Shown in pieces: positions 8,734-18,514 of a stretch of 64,000 nt of DNA. The DNA comes from Atopobium sp. GTDB taxonomy: Bacteria > Actinomycetota > Coriobacteriia > Coriobacteriales > Atopobiaceae. Within the stretch, counting starts at the first letter, position 1; each line of letters starts with the position of its first letter. The stretch lies in assembly GCA_015258715.1 (NCBI GenBank), contig JABZHR010000002.1:62001-126000 (forward strand). Direction: 5' to 3'. The translations under genes were made by a program, and so were the position numbers. The notes under the pieces are model-generated. The model made no database searches, was not told where the DNA came from, and saw nothing but the letters and a program-made list of their open reading frames with translations.

Positions 8734-10212
8734 ATGACGTGTGAAGGATGTATACTTTTTCCATCAGCAACTGCGGAAGGAATGGCCATGAGCATACAGA
8801 AAAACGGCTCTTTACCATGTCTTTCTCGCCCTGTGAATTTACAGATTCCCACCTACGCGTTGCGTGCATTAGAAGTTCTTGAAGATGCCGGATTTGAGGC
8901 GTGGATTGTAGGCGGCTGGGTACGAGACGCCCTACGCGGCTCATTTGCCCATGATATTGACATCACAACTTCAGCTACGTGGCAGCAGAGTAAAGCAGCT
9001 TTTGTAGCTGCAGACATTCCTGTGCATGAAACAGGTATTGCATATGGAACTGTCACTGCTCTTGTTGAGAAGCATCCTATTGAGGTCACAACGTATCGCT
9101 GTGACGGAGAATATCTTGATGGTCGTCGTCCTGATTCTGTGCAGTTTGTCTCTCGTATAGAGGAAGATCTTGCTCGTAGAGACTTCACTATTAATGCAAT
9201 GGCATATCACCCAAAGAGGGGATTGCTTGATCTTTATGGCGGTCAAGAAGATTTATCTGTACGTGTAATTCGCGCTGTTGGGGAGCCTAAGGTTCGCTTT
9301 ACAGAGGACGCTCTTCGTATGCTGCGTGCCTTGCGGTTTGCATGCAGACTCTCGTTTTCAATTGAGGAGAAGACACATCAGGCACTTACTGAGTGTGCGC
9401 TGCTACTCTCTCAGGTTGCATCTGAGCGCATTGGCTCGGAAGTGGCTCAAATTGTTGAGGCTGGCCATATTGTCCATGCTATCAAGCTGGGTTTTCCTGT
9501 TTTAGCGGTAGCAATTCCAGAGCTTTTACCGTTGCAAAATTTTGATCAAAGAAGTCCGTATCACGCCTATGATGTGCTGGAGCATACTGCTCGGGTATGC
9601 TCTGCAGCAGAGGCTCTTACAGCAGGGTGTGCTACTCCCGCTCTTAGGTGGGCGGCGCTTCTGCATGATATTTCAAAGCCAGAAATGTTTAGCGTTGACG
9701 CAGATGGTAGAGGTCATTTTTATGGCCATCCAGAAAAAGGTGCAATCGTAGCAAAAGCCTTGCTTAAGCGCTTAGCTCTATCACAGCATTTGAGTAATGA
9801 AGTTTGTGCTCTTGTGGCATTGCATGACTATGATGTGGACGTTACAACCTCGTCGCTTAGGCATATGGTTGCCTTGTTAGCCGAGGCAAGTAAATCGGAC
9901 GGCATTGCTCTTGCGTATGACCTTTTGACGTTAAAGCAGGCAGATGCTCTGGCAAAGGCGAATCCTTATCGTAGCTATGCGGTAACGCTTGAGGCTATGA
10001 GGACCCTTCTCTTACATGAGGTAAAACGGGGAATTGCTCAGCGTCCACAAGAGTTGTGCGTTTCGGGTGCAGAAATTATGGAAGTGCTCTCGCTTCAGCC
10101 AGGACCTGCTGTGGGCGTGTACCAACGTAAGCTTTTTGAGCTTTATTTAGCAGGTCAAGTGGAGAATAGAAAAGAAGATCTTCTCGCTATTCTTGCTCAG
10201 GGTAATTGGTAA
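8734..10212 (+). CDS. cca: CCA tRNA nucleotidyltransferase (HD-domain type)
   Basis: Adds or repairs the 3' CCA end of tRNAs. The head domain shows VGGWVRDALRG and DIDITTSA (catalytic Asp pair), followed by RRDFTINAMAYHP and the linker RFTEDALRMLRALRFA, all class II signatures. A C-terminal HD domain (LLHDISKPEMF, then GHFYGHPEKGA) suggests an added phosphohydrolase activity. Since all four tRNA genes in this window already encode CCA, the role here is probably repair. Two starts are plausible: ATG 8734 after AAAGGA, and ATG 8788 after GGAAGGA; the first 18 residues have no family match. I list the longer form. Confidence 0.92.
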   Translation: MTCEGCILFPSATAEGMAMSIQKNGSLPCLSRPVNLQIPTYALRALEVLEDAGFEAWIVGGWVRDALRGSFAHDIDITTSATWQQSKAAFVAADIPVHETGIAYGTVTALVEKHPIEVTTYRCDGEYLDGRRPDSVQFVSRIEEDLARRDFTINAMAYHPKRGLLDLYGGQEDLSVRVIRAVGEPKVRFTEDALRMLRALRFACRLSFSIEEKTHQALTECALLLSQVASERIGSEVAQIVEAGHIVHAIKLGFPVLAVAIPELLPLQNFDQRSPYHAYDVLEHTARVCSAAEALTAGCATPALRWAALLHDISKPEMFSVDADGRGHFYGHPEKGAIVAKALLKRLALSQHLSNEVCALVALHDYDVDVTTSSLRHMVALLAEASKSDGIALAYDLLTLKQADALAKANPYRSYAVTLEAMRTLLLHEVKRGIAQRPQELCVSGAEIMEVLSLQPGPAVGVYQRKLFELYLAGQVENRKEDLLAILAQGNW

Positions 10213-10355
10213 AAATAATAAAGAGCGCCAGATTTAATCAATAAAAAAGTAAGGCCTTTGTATTTTTCTAGATTCGGTAAAACGGTATAGTAAGCATAAA
10301 AAATTATCAGAGAGGCGTCATTTTATATGACGGATAGTGTCTTATGGGGGAGTTC

Positions 10356-11069
10356 ATGGGCGAGAAGCGCGATTATATTACGTTAGAAGTCATACACCAT
10401 AATGCTTATGAACAGCAGCCTGCAGAAGAACCTGAAGCTCCAGCGCCTTCCATTTCTCATATTCGTGCCGAGGCTCGTACTAAGAAAAGCGCAGCTACAC
10501 GTAAGCGTATTATGCACGAGACAACTAAGCTCATGCTTGCTCGTGGAAATACCAACTTCAAAATGAGTGAGATTTCTGATAGAGCTCGTCTTTCAAAAGG
10601 TGCGCTGTATTATTACTTTTCTGATAGAGAAGCCCTTTTGCAGGCAATCTTTGATGAGAGTGTTGACGAGTTAGCAAAAGATATTGCACGCACTATTGGC
10701 AATAAGCCTGCTTCAAAAGAAACCCTTCATGCAATTATTGCTCAGCTGGCCTCACATATTCTTCCTGACTCGCCACTTGTTTTGGCTTTGATTAATAAGC
10801 TTGCAAGCTCTGAGCAGGCGCTTATTACCAACATTGAGGGGCCGCTTTCCCGCGTGGTTGTTCTCCTTGCTAATCAGCTAGAGATGGGAAAATTGCAGGG
10901 ATTTATTCGTCAAAGCGTTGATTCTAGGCTTGCTGCTTGTTCTATTACAGGAGCTTTGGTTCTCTCGGCTATTGGCTTAATGGGCGAGCGCCGTGGTGCT
11001 GAGGGTTCTGATGAGCTTGCACAGAAGCTTCTTGATTTGACGCTTGCTGGTATTGGAATAGATGGATGA
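10356..11069 (+). CDS. TetR/AcrR family transcriptional regulator
   Basis: One-component DNA-binding repressor-type protein. After an acidic, proline-rich N-terminal extension of about 45 residues, a TetR helix-turn-helix is clear: TRKRIMHETTKLMLARG, FKMSEISDRARLSKGALYYYF, then SDREALLQAIFDE. The ligand domain is not recognisable. ATG 10356 follows GGGGGAG closely; ATG 10344 is possible but has no ribosome site. The extension before the HTH is unusual for TetR proteins. No obvious divergent target gene is adjacent, so its regulon cannot be inferred. A terminator follows. Confidence 0.85.
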   Translation: MGEKRDYITLEVIHHNAYEQQPAEEPEAPAPSISHIRAEARTKKSAATRKRIMHETTKLMLARGNTNFKMSEISDRARLSKGALYYYFSDREALLQAIFDESVDELAKDIARTIGNKPASKETLHAIIAQLASHILPDSPLVLALINKLASSEQALITNIEGPLSRVVVLLANQLEMGKLQGFIRQSVDSRLAACSITGALVLSAIGLMGERRGAEGSDELAQKLLDLTLAGIGIDG

Positions 11070-11111
11070 TCATACGTATTTTTGCATAATTCCAGGTTAA
11101 CTATGCTATTT

Positions 11112-11139
11112 AAAGAGCGCCCTTGTGGTGCTCTTTTTT
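11112..11139 (+). terminator. Rho-independent terminator after the TetR gene
   Basis: AAAGAGC pairs with GCTCTTT around an 11-base loop and is followed by a run of T. It separates the regulator from metK. Confidence 0.8.
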
Positions 11140-11259
11140 CAAATTTTCTTAAGAGCTACTGCTCAAAAGAGTTAACCATGGGTATAGTAATAGTGGTTGC
11201 GCGTAGAAGAACGCAAATATTCTGCATACGCAGAGAAGCCATGCGTGAAAGGACAGTTC

Positions 11260-12522
11260 ATGGCACACAAAAACTATTTGTTTACCTCAGAAAGTGTTAC
11301 AGAGGGACATCCAGACAAGGTTTGCGATCAGATTTCTGACGCAATTCTTGATGCAATCCTGGCAAAAGAGGCAGAGCTTGAAGAGCGTGGATACGTTTCT
11401 CCAAGTGGTGTTCCAGCTTGCTTGGACAACGTTCGTTGTGCATGTGAGACCTTTGCTACTACAGGAACTATTGTGGTAGCTGGAGAGATCCGCACTCAAT
11501 CTTACGTTGATGTCCAGGAGATTGTTCGTAATACCCTCAGAAATATTGGCTACGACCGCGCTAAGTATGGTTTTGACTGCGAGACCTGCGGCGTTTTGAG
11601 CCTTATCCATGAGCAGAGCCCAGATATTGCCCAGGGTGTTGACCAGTCCTATGACACACAAGCAGGACGCACCACTGACCCGCTTGATCTTATCGGCGCA
11701 GGTGATCAGGGCATGATGTTTGGCTTTGCATCCGATGAGACCGATGTTCTGATGCCAATGCCAGCTTACCTGGCTCAGCGCCTGGCTCAGCGTCTCTCAG
11801 AAGTGCGTAAGTCTGGCGAGGTTGAGTATCTGCGTCCAGACGGCAAGACTCAGGTTACCGTTCGCTATGAGGACGAGAAACCCGTTGAGGTCACCGCTAT
11901 TGTTGTCTCCACGCAGCATGCCCCAGAGATTGAGGACATGTCCGTTATCAAGCAGGACATGATTGACCACGTTATTGCTCCTGTTATGGGTGAGGTCAAC
12001 ATTGCTTGGGACAACGCTGACATTTACGTTAATCCAACTGGTCGCTTTGTTGTTGGTGGACCTATGGGAGATACTGGTCTTACCGGCAGAAAGATTATTG
12101 TTGATACCTACGGTGGCATGGGCCGTCATGGTGGCGGTGCTTTCTCCGGAAAGGATTGCACCAAGGTTGACCGCTCAGCAGCATATGCCGCTCGCTGGGT
12201 TGCTAAGAACGTTGTAGCAGCAGGCCTTGCAAAGAAGTGTGAAGTTCAGCTTGCCTATGCCATTGGCGTTTCTCATCCACTGTCTATCATGGTTGATACC
12301 TTTGGCACTGGCATTGTTGACGATGCTGTAATTGAGCAGGCTATCGAGAAGGTCTTTGATCTTCGTCCAGGTGCCATTATTAGAGACCTTAAGCTGCGTC
12401 GTCCTATCTTCTCTAAGACAGCAGCATATGGTCACTTTGGCCGCAAAGACCCAGACTTTACCTGGGAAGCAACTGACCGTGTTCAGGAGCTTAAGGACGC
12501 AGTTTCCGCACTCCAGGCGTAG
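11260..12522 (+). CDS. metK: S-adenosylmethionine synthetase (methionine adenosyltransferase)
   Basis: Makes S-adenosylmethionine from ATP and methionine in the cytoplasm. The 420-residue product carries the family signatures: [20 protein letters not shown] at the start (His and Asp of the ATP site), [10 protein letters not shown] in the middle and [19 protein letters not shown] in the C-terminal half. ATG 11260 is chosen because AAAGGA lies eight bases upstream and the family begins close to the FTSESV motif; an in-frame ATG at 11197 is too far out. It is monocistronic: a terminator precedes it and a convergent gene follows. I saw no SAM-riboswitch core in the 120-base leader. Confidence 0.97.
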   Translation: MAHKNYLFTSESVTEGHPDKVCDQISDAILDAILAKEAELEERGYVSPSGVPACLDNVRCACETFATTGTIVVAGEIRTQSYVDVQEIVRNTLRNIGYDRAKYGFDCETCGVLSLIHEQSPDIAQGVDQSYDTQAGRTTDPLDLIGAGDQGMMFGFASDETDVLMPMPAYLAQRLAQRLSEVRKSGEVEYLRPDGKTQVTVRYEDEKPVEVTAIVVSTQHAPEIEDMSVIKQDMIDHVIAPVMGEVNIAWDNADIYVNPTGRFVVGGPMGDTGLTGRKIIVDTYGGMGRHGGGAFSGKDCTKVDRSAAYAARWVAKNVVAAGLAKKCEVQLAYAIGVSHPLSIMVDTFGTGIVDDAVIEQAIEKVFDLRPGAIIRDLKLRRPIFSKTAAYGHFGRKDPDFTWEATDRVQELKDAVSALQA

Positions 12523-12527
12523 TGTTC

Positions 12528-14684
12528 TTACAAGGTAATCTTGTATAACCTCATAGAACCTTCTTCCAGCACCACCTCAAAACCTGGGGTGGTGTCTGTT
12601 ATTTGCGTGATACCTCTGAAGGTTCCAGGTTTGTAGGTACTGGTAACAGCGTTGGAATAATCAACAACGTTGTTCAGAATAAGGACGTACTGCACGTTAA
12701 GGTCATGTGCTGTCTGAAGCACCTCAGGGTCGCTGACAATGCGATTAAGACGTTTGCGAAGAATTGCGCTTGCAGGACGTTCTGAGGCGTCATAGCCGTT
12801 AGGGAAGCGCCAGAGCACGTGTAAGTCGTTAGTTCCATATGCCCAGAGGCTGCCATCTTGAGGTAGGTTTGCAATAACGGCGCCCGCAGGAACGGTAAGC
12901 TCTACGCGACGCAAAAACTCAAGTTCCTCTGATGTCAAAATGTAGTGATCACCATAGGCCTTCTCGGAAGCCTGTTTAAACGCAAGAGCAGCAGGAATTG
13001 GCTCTTCCGATTTAAGGTTTGGCATAGGAACCACATAGTTGAGCACAATTACACACGCAATAACTGCGCCAGCAATCAGAGGTTTAGCCCAAACAGTACA
13101 AAAGACGCAGGTCTGAGCTTTGGTCTGAGCCTGAGAAGCTTTTTCTCTCCAGGAGGCAAACGTTTCCAGCGCAGCTTCGGCAAGAGTTGCCAGGCCAAGC
13201 GCTGCTAGTGGAATTGCCATAATGACGCAGCTTGCCGCAATGCGGAATGGATCGGTATACCAAAATCCTGAGAGATATCCCTTCAGAGGAACGTCAAACG
13301 TAATAATAAAAATGCAGAGTATAGACAGGTACATAAAGGCAGATACCATCCATCGAGCCTGCTTGTGCTTAAACGTCCATACAGCGCCTACAAGCACACA
13401 GATTGAAAGTATCGGTTGTGGAGAAACAAGCTCTCCACCTGCGTACGACTGTCCAATAAAGTCCATGCCAAGGGCGTGCAAAATAGCATCTTGCAGGCTA
13501 GAGTAGGCGCTCCACCAGAAATTGAGAGCCACGCCTCGAACAATCAAAACGTAGTAGAAAACAGACCAAATAACCAGCGCAAAGATAAAGAATGCATATG
13601 CGAGCGTGACTGGCTTAATTCTTTTTCCAAAGAGAACAACTCGGCGCTTTGACTCTCCAATGCGTGCAAAACTCCAAGGCAGAAGAACAACAATTGACGA
13701 GAAAATCGTAGAAGGATGCAAGATAAAGAGGGTAATGCAGCCAAGAATAAAAATGGCAATAAGCCAGATAAGATCGTGTTTTGGAGTCTTTGAGCGAGTC
13801 ATTTGCATAAAAACCCACCAAATAGAAGGCATTACGCAGAAGGCCACAGTGTTAGGGAAAATTGGTCCGTAGATTAAAAGCGACCAAGGAAAAACAAAAA
13901 ATGCTAGGCAAACAAAAGCGCCGCTCACAAGCGCAATGCGATGCTTAGGAAGAACTTTTGCAATAACCGAGCAGATTGAGAGCGGAAAGACAATCGCAGC
14001 ACTTACAAAATTGAGCGCATTACCGGCAATAGGAACGGTTGTAGAAACAAGCTGTGTTGTTAAAGCAACAATGATGTTCCAGCCAGAAGGATAAAATCCT
14101 GAAGTACCCGGCTCCCAAGGGGTAATTGAAGCTTCTACGGTGCTGTAGAAGTCATAGTGGATAGATGAGTATTTTTGAGACTCAATCATTGCTTGTGTGA
14201 CATCTAAGTGATGCACAATGTCCCAACCCTGAACAAAAGAGCTGGCAGAGGGCAGGGTGGGTAAGAAAAGAAGTCCTACGGTAAGAAGGCCAACTGCAAC
14301 GTATAGAAAAGGCATCCAGAAGGGAAGTTCTTCACAGATAAATGACGGCGTGTGGCAAGTTGATTGCTTGCTAGTGCGTTTTGCTTTGGGTTTAACGGGT
14401 TTCTCGTCCCTGTGGTCTTCTTTGTATTTTGGGGCAACATAAAAAACGTAGCCATTGACCAGGATTGCAACAAGCAAGGGGACAAGAACCATCACGGCTA
14501 AGGGAACAGGGATGTTGGCCGCGCTAAAGATTTCTCCCTCAATAAAGTAGAGTGCGCAGCTTACTAAAGGAGCGGTAACAAGAGCCCAAGGCTTAGGCAT
14601 GCCGGAGGCGTGTAGCAAAATGACGCCTGGCACATAGAGCAGGGCAACAATTACAACTGCACTTTGGAAGAACTCAAGCCACAT
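12528..14684 (-). CDS. Large polytopic membrane protein, DUF6541/GT-C-like
   Basis: 718-residue protein with about a dozen hydrophobic helices in its first 540 residues (for example VVIVALLYVPGVILLHASG and VPLAVMVLVPLLVAILVNGY), then an extracytoplasmic C-terminal domain of about 170 residues that includes LRRVELTVPAGAVIANLPQDG. This layout resembles the DUF6541 family of actinobacterial integral membrane proteins, which share the architecture of GT-C lipid-linked-sugar glycosyltransferases. The family match is from memory of overall form, so the enzyme activity is a guess. It lies in a minus-strand stretch below the tRNA genes and converges with metK. Confidence 0.6.
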   Translation of the reverse strand: MWLEFFQSAVVIVALLYVPGVILLHASGMPKPWALVTAPLVSCALYFIEGEIFSAANIPVPLAVMVLVPLLVAILVNGYVFYVAPKYKEDHRDEKPVKPKAKRTSKQSTCHTPSFICEELPFWMPFLYVAVGLLTVGLLFLPTLPSASSFVQGWDIVHHLDVTQAMIESQKYSSIHYDFYSTVEASITPWEPGTSGFYPSGWNIIVALTTQLVSTTVPIAGNALNFVSAAIVFPLSICSVIAKVLPKHRIALVSGAFVCLAFFVFPWSLLIYGPIFPNTVAFCVMPSIWWVFMQMTRSKTPKHDLIWLIAIFILGCITLFILHPSTIFSSIVVLLPWSFARIGESKRRVVLFGKRIKPVTLAYAFFIFALVIWSVFYYVLIVRGVALNFWWSAYSSLQDAILHALGMDFIGQSYAGGELVSPQPILSICVLVGAVWTFKHKQARWMVSAFMYLSILCIFIITFDVPLKGYLSGFWYTDPFRIAASCVIMAIPLAALGLATLAEAALETFASWREKASQAQTKAQTCVFCTVWAKPLIAGAVIACVIVLNYVVPMPNLKSEEPIPAALAFKQASEKAYGDHYILTSEELEFLRRVELTVPAGAVIANLPQDGSLWAYGTNDLHVLWRFPNGYDASERPASAILRKRLNRIVSDPEVLQTAHDLNVQYVLILNNVVDYSNAVTSTYKPGTFRGITQITDTTPGFEVVLEEGSMRLYKITL

Positions 14685-14805
14685 CCTGATCCAATCAAGG
14701 TGTTAGTAAAAATTCTTATACTTCTGGGTCACACGGCTGGGTGTGACAGTCGCTTTGAACAGACTGGTCTATTTTACGATAGAAGCAAAAGTGGTGTTGA
14801 GATAA

Positions 14806-14832
14806 ACAAAAAGGACTTCCGAAGAAGTCCTT
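14806..14832 (-). terminator. Terminator of the tRNA-Gln/tRNA-Glu unit
   Basis: On the minus strand, AAGGACTTC-TTCG-GAAGTCCTT forms a perfect nine-base-pair stem with a UUCG tetraloop, followed by T residues. It lies seven bases beyond the CCA end of tRNA-Glu. Confidence 0.92.
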
Positions 14833-14839
14833 GAACATT

Positions 14840-14916
14840 TGGTAGCCCGTACCAGATTCGAACTGGTGATCTCCGCCTTGAGAGGGCGGCGTCCTGAACC
14901 GCTAGACGAACGGGCC
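14840..14916 (-). tRNA. tRNA-Glu (anticodon CTC)
   Basis: Complete cloverleaf on the minus strand. The acceptor stem GGCCCGT pairs with ACGGGCT (G-T first pair), the anticodon loop is CTCTCAA giving CTC, and the T-loop is GTTCGAAT. CCA is encoded. It is the second gene of a tRNA pair and is followed by a terminator. Confidence 0.95.
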
Positions 14917-14935
14917 ATGTATGACTGGGAGGACA

Positions 14936-15009
14936 TGGCTGGGATAGAGAGAGTCGAACTCCCGTTGACGGAACCAGAATCCGCTGTCCTACCACTAGAC
15001 GATATCCCA
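14936..15009 (-). tRNA. tRNA-Gln (anticodon CTG)
   Basis: Complete cloverleaf on the minus strand. Acceptor stem TGGGATA pairs with TATCCCA; the T1-A72 type first pair suits tRNA-Gln. The anticodon loop TTCTGGT gives CTG. CCA is encoded. It lies 19 bases upstream of tRNA-Glu. Confidence 0.94.
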
Positions 15010-15126
15010 AGATGTCATCCGTGCGCATCAGCGCGAGAAATAACTATAAAGGAGACTCGTCAGAGATGCAAGCAATAATTTCAAGAAATTCTGTTTGCAG
15101 CAAAAAATATTATACAAAACGCATCT

Positions 15127-16776
15127 CTAAGCGCAAGGAACGTCTCTATTATTTGCGCTAAGCATACGTTCTGCATCGATAAGTACCTGGTCAAGAGGGG
15201 CACAACCGGTGCAACTTGCGCAAGCAGTAGGGGCGCTTGGAGTAGCAGCAAGACCGCCTTTAGCTGTTTCTCTGAGAGAAACGGGAAGTGCAGCGCCTAC
15301 TTCTGCCATAGCATGAGCAACCTCATCAAACGGAATTGGGTTACCAACACCGGCTAAAGCAAGCTGAGAAGAGCTTACGGCCGCAGCTACGCCAATGGCG
15401 TTTCTATCCTGGCAAGGATACTCAACCAGTCCTCTGACAGGGTCACAGACCAGACCTAGGAGGTTAGAGATAGCAATGGAAGCAGCGTCCAAGCACTGTT
15501 GAGGAGTGCCACCCAAGAGCTCGGTCAGTGCAGATGCGCTCATGGCAGCAGCAGATCCAACCTCTGCCTGGCAGCCGCCCTCAGCGCCAGAAACACTTGC
15601 GTTGGTGGTTAGAATGGCTCCAATAGCGCTTGCATTCCAAAGCGCAGAAATAACCTGCTCGTCGGTGGCACCAATCTCTTCTGCTACCGAGATAAGCGAT
15701 CCCGGTACAACGCCAGAAGCGCCTGCAGTAGGAGCGGCAACAATAACGCCCATGGTTGCTGAGCGCTCAAGCACGGCCATAGCGTAGGCAACGGCTCGAG
15801 TCTGCGTGGCGCCCATAAGTGCACTGGAGATTGCAGCTGGGGTGTTTGCTACGGTCTTGGCCTGGCCGTTGAGCAGGCCTCCAATGGACTGACGAGGCGT
15901 CTTGATGGTGTCGTGAACCTCGTCGCGCATAATTTCTAGAACGTGAGCCATCTCGGCGTCTACGTCTGCATCTGGTCGCAGGTCCTTCTCGCGCTGACGC
16001 ATAATCTGGCCAATGGAGGCTCCCGTTTTAGAGCATCTGGCGAGAAGATCTGCGCCGTTGTCAAACGCTCCGGAAAGCACGTCGTTTGTGACCTGAGGAG
16101 CGGCTCCTGGAATGGAAACCTGCGCGGCATATGAAACGTGAGGTGCCAGCTGGAAGAGGTCCAGGACTTTCTGCTCAATGGGCTCGTCAATCTCAAAGAC
16201 GGTGTGTGCAAAGCCACCGCGCTCCGAGCGGAAGGTGCGCATGGTTGCAACATTGATGTTCTGCGTAGCCAAAATGGTGGTGAGAGCTGCAAGAACACCG
16301 GGTTTATCGCGATGTGAAACAAAGATAGTTGGCATATCACCAGACATGCGAATGCGTACGCCGTTAACGCCAGAAATGCGAATGCGGCCGCCGCCAACGG
16401 ACTCGCCCATAACGGAGACGTGGACGTTATCTGCACCGTAGAGGTGAATTTCTACGGTATTTGGATGCAGGGTCTCGTCGTCACCCTTTTCAATAACGCT
16501 GTAGTTGAGGTGGGCTTCTTCTGCCAAGGTGAGCGCTTCACGGACGCGCGTGTCGTCTGGAGCAAGGCCTAAGATGCCTGCAATCAGAGCGTAATCGGTG
16601 CCGTGACCAAGGTGGGTATGAGAGAAGGAGTTGTAGAGCCAAAACTCAACGCGCTCCAGCTGCTTTGGTGCAAGCGAGCGTGCAACCAGGGCAATGCGCA
16701 AGGCTCCTGCTGTGTGCGAGGAAGAAGGACCCACCATAATGGGGCCTAGGACCTCAAACGCAGACATAGAAATCAT
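15127..16776 (-). CDS. sdaA: L-serine ammonia-lyase (single-chain, iron-sulfur dependent)
   Basis: Deaminates L-serine to pyruvate and ammonia with a 4Fe-4S cluster. The beta-type domain comes first (SAFEVLGPIMVGPSSSHTAGA), followed by an ACT-like segment (FVSHRDKPGVLAALTTILA) likely to sense serine, then the alpha domain. Alpha-domain motifs are VIVAAPTAGASGVVPG and GGCQAEVGSAAAM; the cysteines in GGCQ, LVCDP and near the C-terminus are candidates for the cluster ligands. I start at ATG 16776, where GGAG stands five bases upstream; longer in-frame starts lack this. A CASCTGC cysteine motif closes the catalytic domain. It is downstream of gltX on the same strand. Confidence 0.93.
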   Translation of the reverse strand: MISMSAFEVLGPIMVGPSSSHTAGALRIALVARSLAPKQLERVEFWLYNSFSHTHLGHGTDYALIAGILGLAPDDTRVREALTLAEEAHLNYSVIEKGDDETLHPNTVEIHLYGADNVHVSVMGESVGGGRIRISGVNGVRIRMSGDMPTIFVSHRDKPGVLAALTTILATQNINVATMRTFRSERGGFAHTVFEIDEPIEQKVLDLFQLAPHVSYAAQVSIPGAAPQVTNDVLSGAFDNGADLLARCSKTGASIGQIMRQREKDLRPDADVDAEMAHVLEIMRDEVHDTIKTPRQSIGGLLNGQAKTVANTPAAISSALMGATQTRAVAYAMAVLERSATMGVIVAAPTAGASGVVPGSLISVAEEIGATDEQVISALWNASAIGAILTTNASVSGAEGGCQAEVGSAAAMSASALTELLGGTPQQCLDAASIAISNLLGLVCDPVRGLVEYPCQDRNAIGVAAAVSSSQLALAGVGNPIPFDEVAHAMAEVGAALPVSLRETAKGGLAATPSAPTACASCTGCAPLDQVLIDAERMLSANNRDVPCA

Positions 16777-16908
16777 AGTTACTCCAAAACTAAACAAACG
16801 ATAACGATAAAAGAGCTGCAAAACCATCTGTTTTACAGCTCTTGTGTGGTTTTACTTTTGATACCCACTTACGCTTGGAAGAATACGCGGCAGGCACGCA
16901 TTCACGCG

Positions 16909-18423
16909 TTATTTGCAAAGCTCCAGAGCGCGGTCAAGGCGAGCAAGGCAAACCTCGCGACCAAGAAGCTCCATAGACTCTCCAAGAGGAGGGGAGACCA
17001 TGTTGCCACACTCAGCAACACGAATGGACTGGAAGACAATGCGTTTCTTAAGGTCAAGCTGATCTGGAAGCACCTCAAGGGCAGCGTCAATTGCTGCAGC
17101 CTTCCACTCGTCCTCAGAAACACCTTCAAGAGCAGTCTTTGCAGCCGCAAGGACGGTAGCACTCTGAGCAGCGTCTTTGGTAAGACCCTTCTCAACACTC
17201 TTCTGGTCAAAGGTGACGTTTGCACCCTCATACAAAAAGCGTGACTTCTCAATGACGTCTGGGCTTACGGTGGTGCGAGGACGAAGAATCTCGGAAAGCA
17301 GGTCATACCAGCCTGGACGAGTTGCGTAAATCTCTTCTGCGTCAGTAGCACTACCCTGAACAGGCTCAAGACCAGCGCTCACAAGCTCTGGAATCAGAAC
17401 CGTCTTTGCAAAGGTCTGGTTGTCCATGTTGGCAAGATAGGTTGCATTAATCCAGTTCAGACGCTCTGGATCGGACTTAGCAGGGTTCTTGGAAACGTGA
17501 TCCAAAGAGAACTGAGACGCCAAAACGTCACGAGGAACAATGGTTGTCTCGCCATCAAGCGACCAGCCGAGAAGGGCCAGGTAGTTGACAAAGGCATCTG
17601 CAAGATAGCCCTGGTCACGATACTCCTCAACAGAGGTTGCACCATGGCGCTTGGAGAGCTTCTTGCCGTCAGGGCCCAAAATCATGGAGATGTGAGCGAA
17701 GGTTGGAACAGGTGCGCCCAGAGCCTCGTACACCATAATCTGGCGAGGCGTGTTGGACAGGTGGTCATCGCCACGAATAATGTGGGTGATACCCATGCCA
17801 GCATCATCAACAACGGTAGCAAAGTTGTAAGTTGGGGTGCCATCGGAGCGGAAGATGATAAAGTCATCAAGCTCGCGAGCGTTAAAGGTTACGTCTCCGT
17901 GAACAGCGTCGTGGACAATGACATCGCCGCGGTCCAGAGGAACCTTGATGCGGATGGTATAAGGCTCGCCGGCGTCAATTCTGCGCTGAGCCTCTGCAGG
18001 ATCAATGTTTCTGCAGGTACGCTGATAGCCCTGGAAGGGGTCGTGGCGCTCCTCAGCTGCCTTCTTGTCTTCAGCAAGCTTTTCTGGCGTGCAGAAGCAA
18101 GGGTATGCCTTACCCTCTGCCAGCAGTTTATTTGCTGCCTCACGATACAGGTCAAGGCGCTCAGTCTGGCTGTAAGGACCACAATCGCCGCCCTTATCGG
18201 GACCCTCGTCCCAATCAAGACCAAGCCACTTCATAGCGCGCAGAATAATCTGAGTGTTCTCTTCAGTTGAGCGCGTAGGATCTGTGTCATCAATACGAAG
18301 AATAAACTTGCCACCATTTGCGCGAGCAAAAGCCCAGTTATAGATAGCAGTACGTGCACCTCCGATATGCAGCTTGCCTGTTGGGGATGGTGCAAAACGT
18401 ACTCTTACCTGCTTCTCTGACAA
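16909..18423 (-). CDS. gltX: Glutamyl-tRNA synthetase
   Basis: Class I synthetase charging tRNA-Glu (and often tRNA-Gln in bacteria that use the amidotransferase route). The HIGH motif is present as HIGG in FAPSPTGKLHIGGARTA near residue 19, and KMSKS is present as KLSKR in GPDGKKLSKRHGAT near residue 256. Length (504) is normal. The start is a TTG at 18423, supported by AAGGAGGAG just upstream; no ATG lies near. The gene is close to the tRNA-Glu and tRNA-Gln genes, though not in the same transcript. Confidence 0.96.
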   Translation of the reverse strand: MSEKQVRVRFAPSPTGKLHIGGARTAIYNWAFARANGGKFILRIDDTDPTRSTEENTQIILRAMKWLGLDWDEGPDKGGDCGPYSQTERLDLYREAANKLLAEGKAYPCFCTPEKLAEDKKAAEERHDPFQGYQRTCRNIDPAEAQRRIDAGEPYTIRIKVPLDRGDVIVHDAVHGDVTFNARELDDFIIFRSDGTPTYNFATVVDDAGMGITHIIRGDDHLSNTPRQIMVYEALGAPVPTFAHISMILGPDGKKLSKRHGATSVEEYRDQGYLADAFVNYLALLGWSLDGETTIVPRDVLASQFSLDHVSKNPAKSDPERLNWINATYLANMDNQTFAKTVLIPELVSAGLEPVQGSATDAEEIYATRPGWYDLLSEILRPRTTVSPDVIEKSRFLYEGANVTFDQKSVEKGLTKDAAQSATVLAAAKTALEGVSEDEWKAAAIDAALEVLPDQLDLKKRIVFQSIRVAECGNMVSPPLGESMELLGREVCLARLDRALELCK

Positions 18424-18514
18424 AACTCCTCCTTGGCAGTTATTTTCTAGCGAGAAAATCTAGTTTATGCACTCTTTAGTATAACGCTTGAACACAGGTG
18501 ACCGACAACGTTGC

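Noticed and set aside
11140..11259. SAM riboswitch upstream of metK
   Set aside because: The leader is short and lacks the conserved SAM-I core blocks and a terminator stem.
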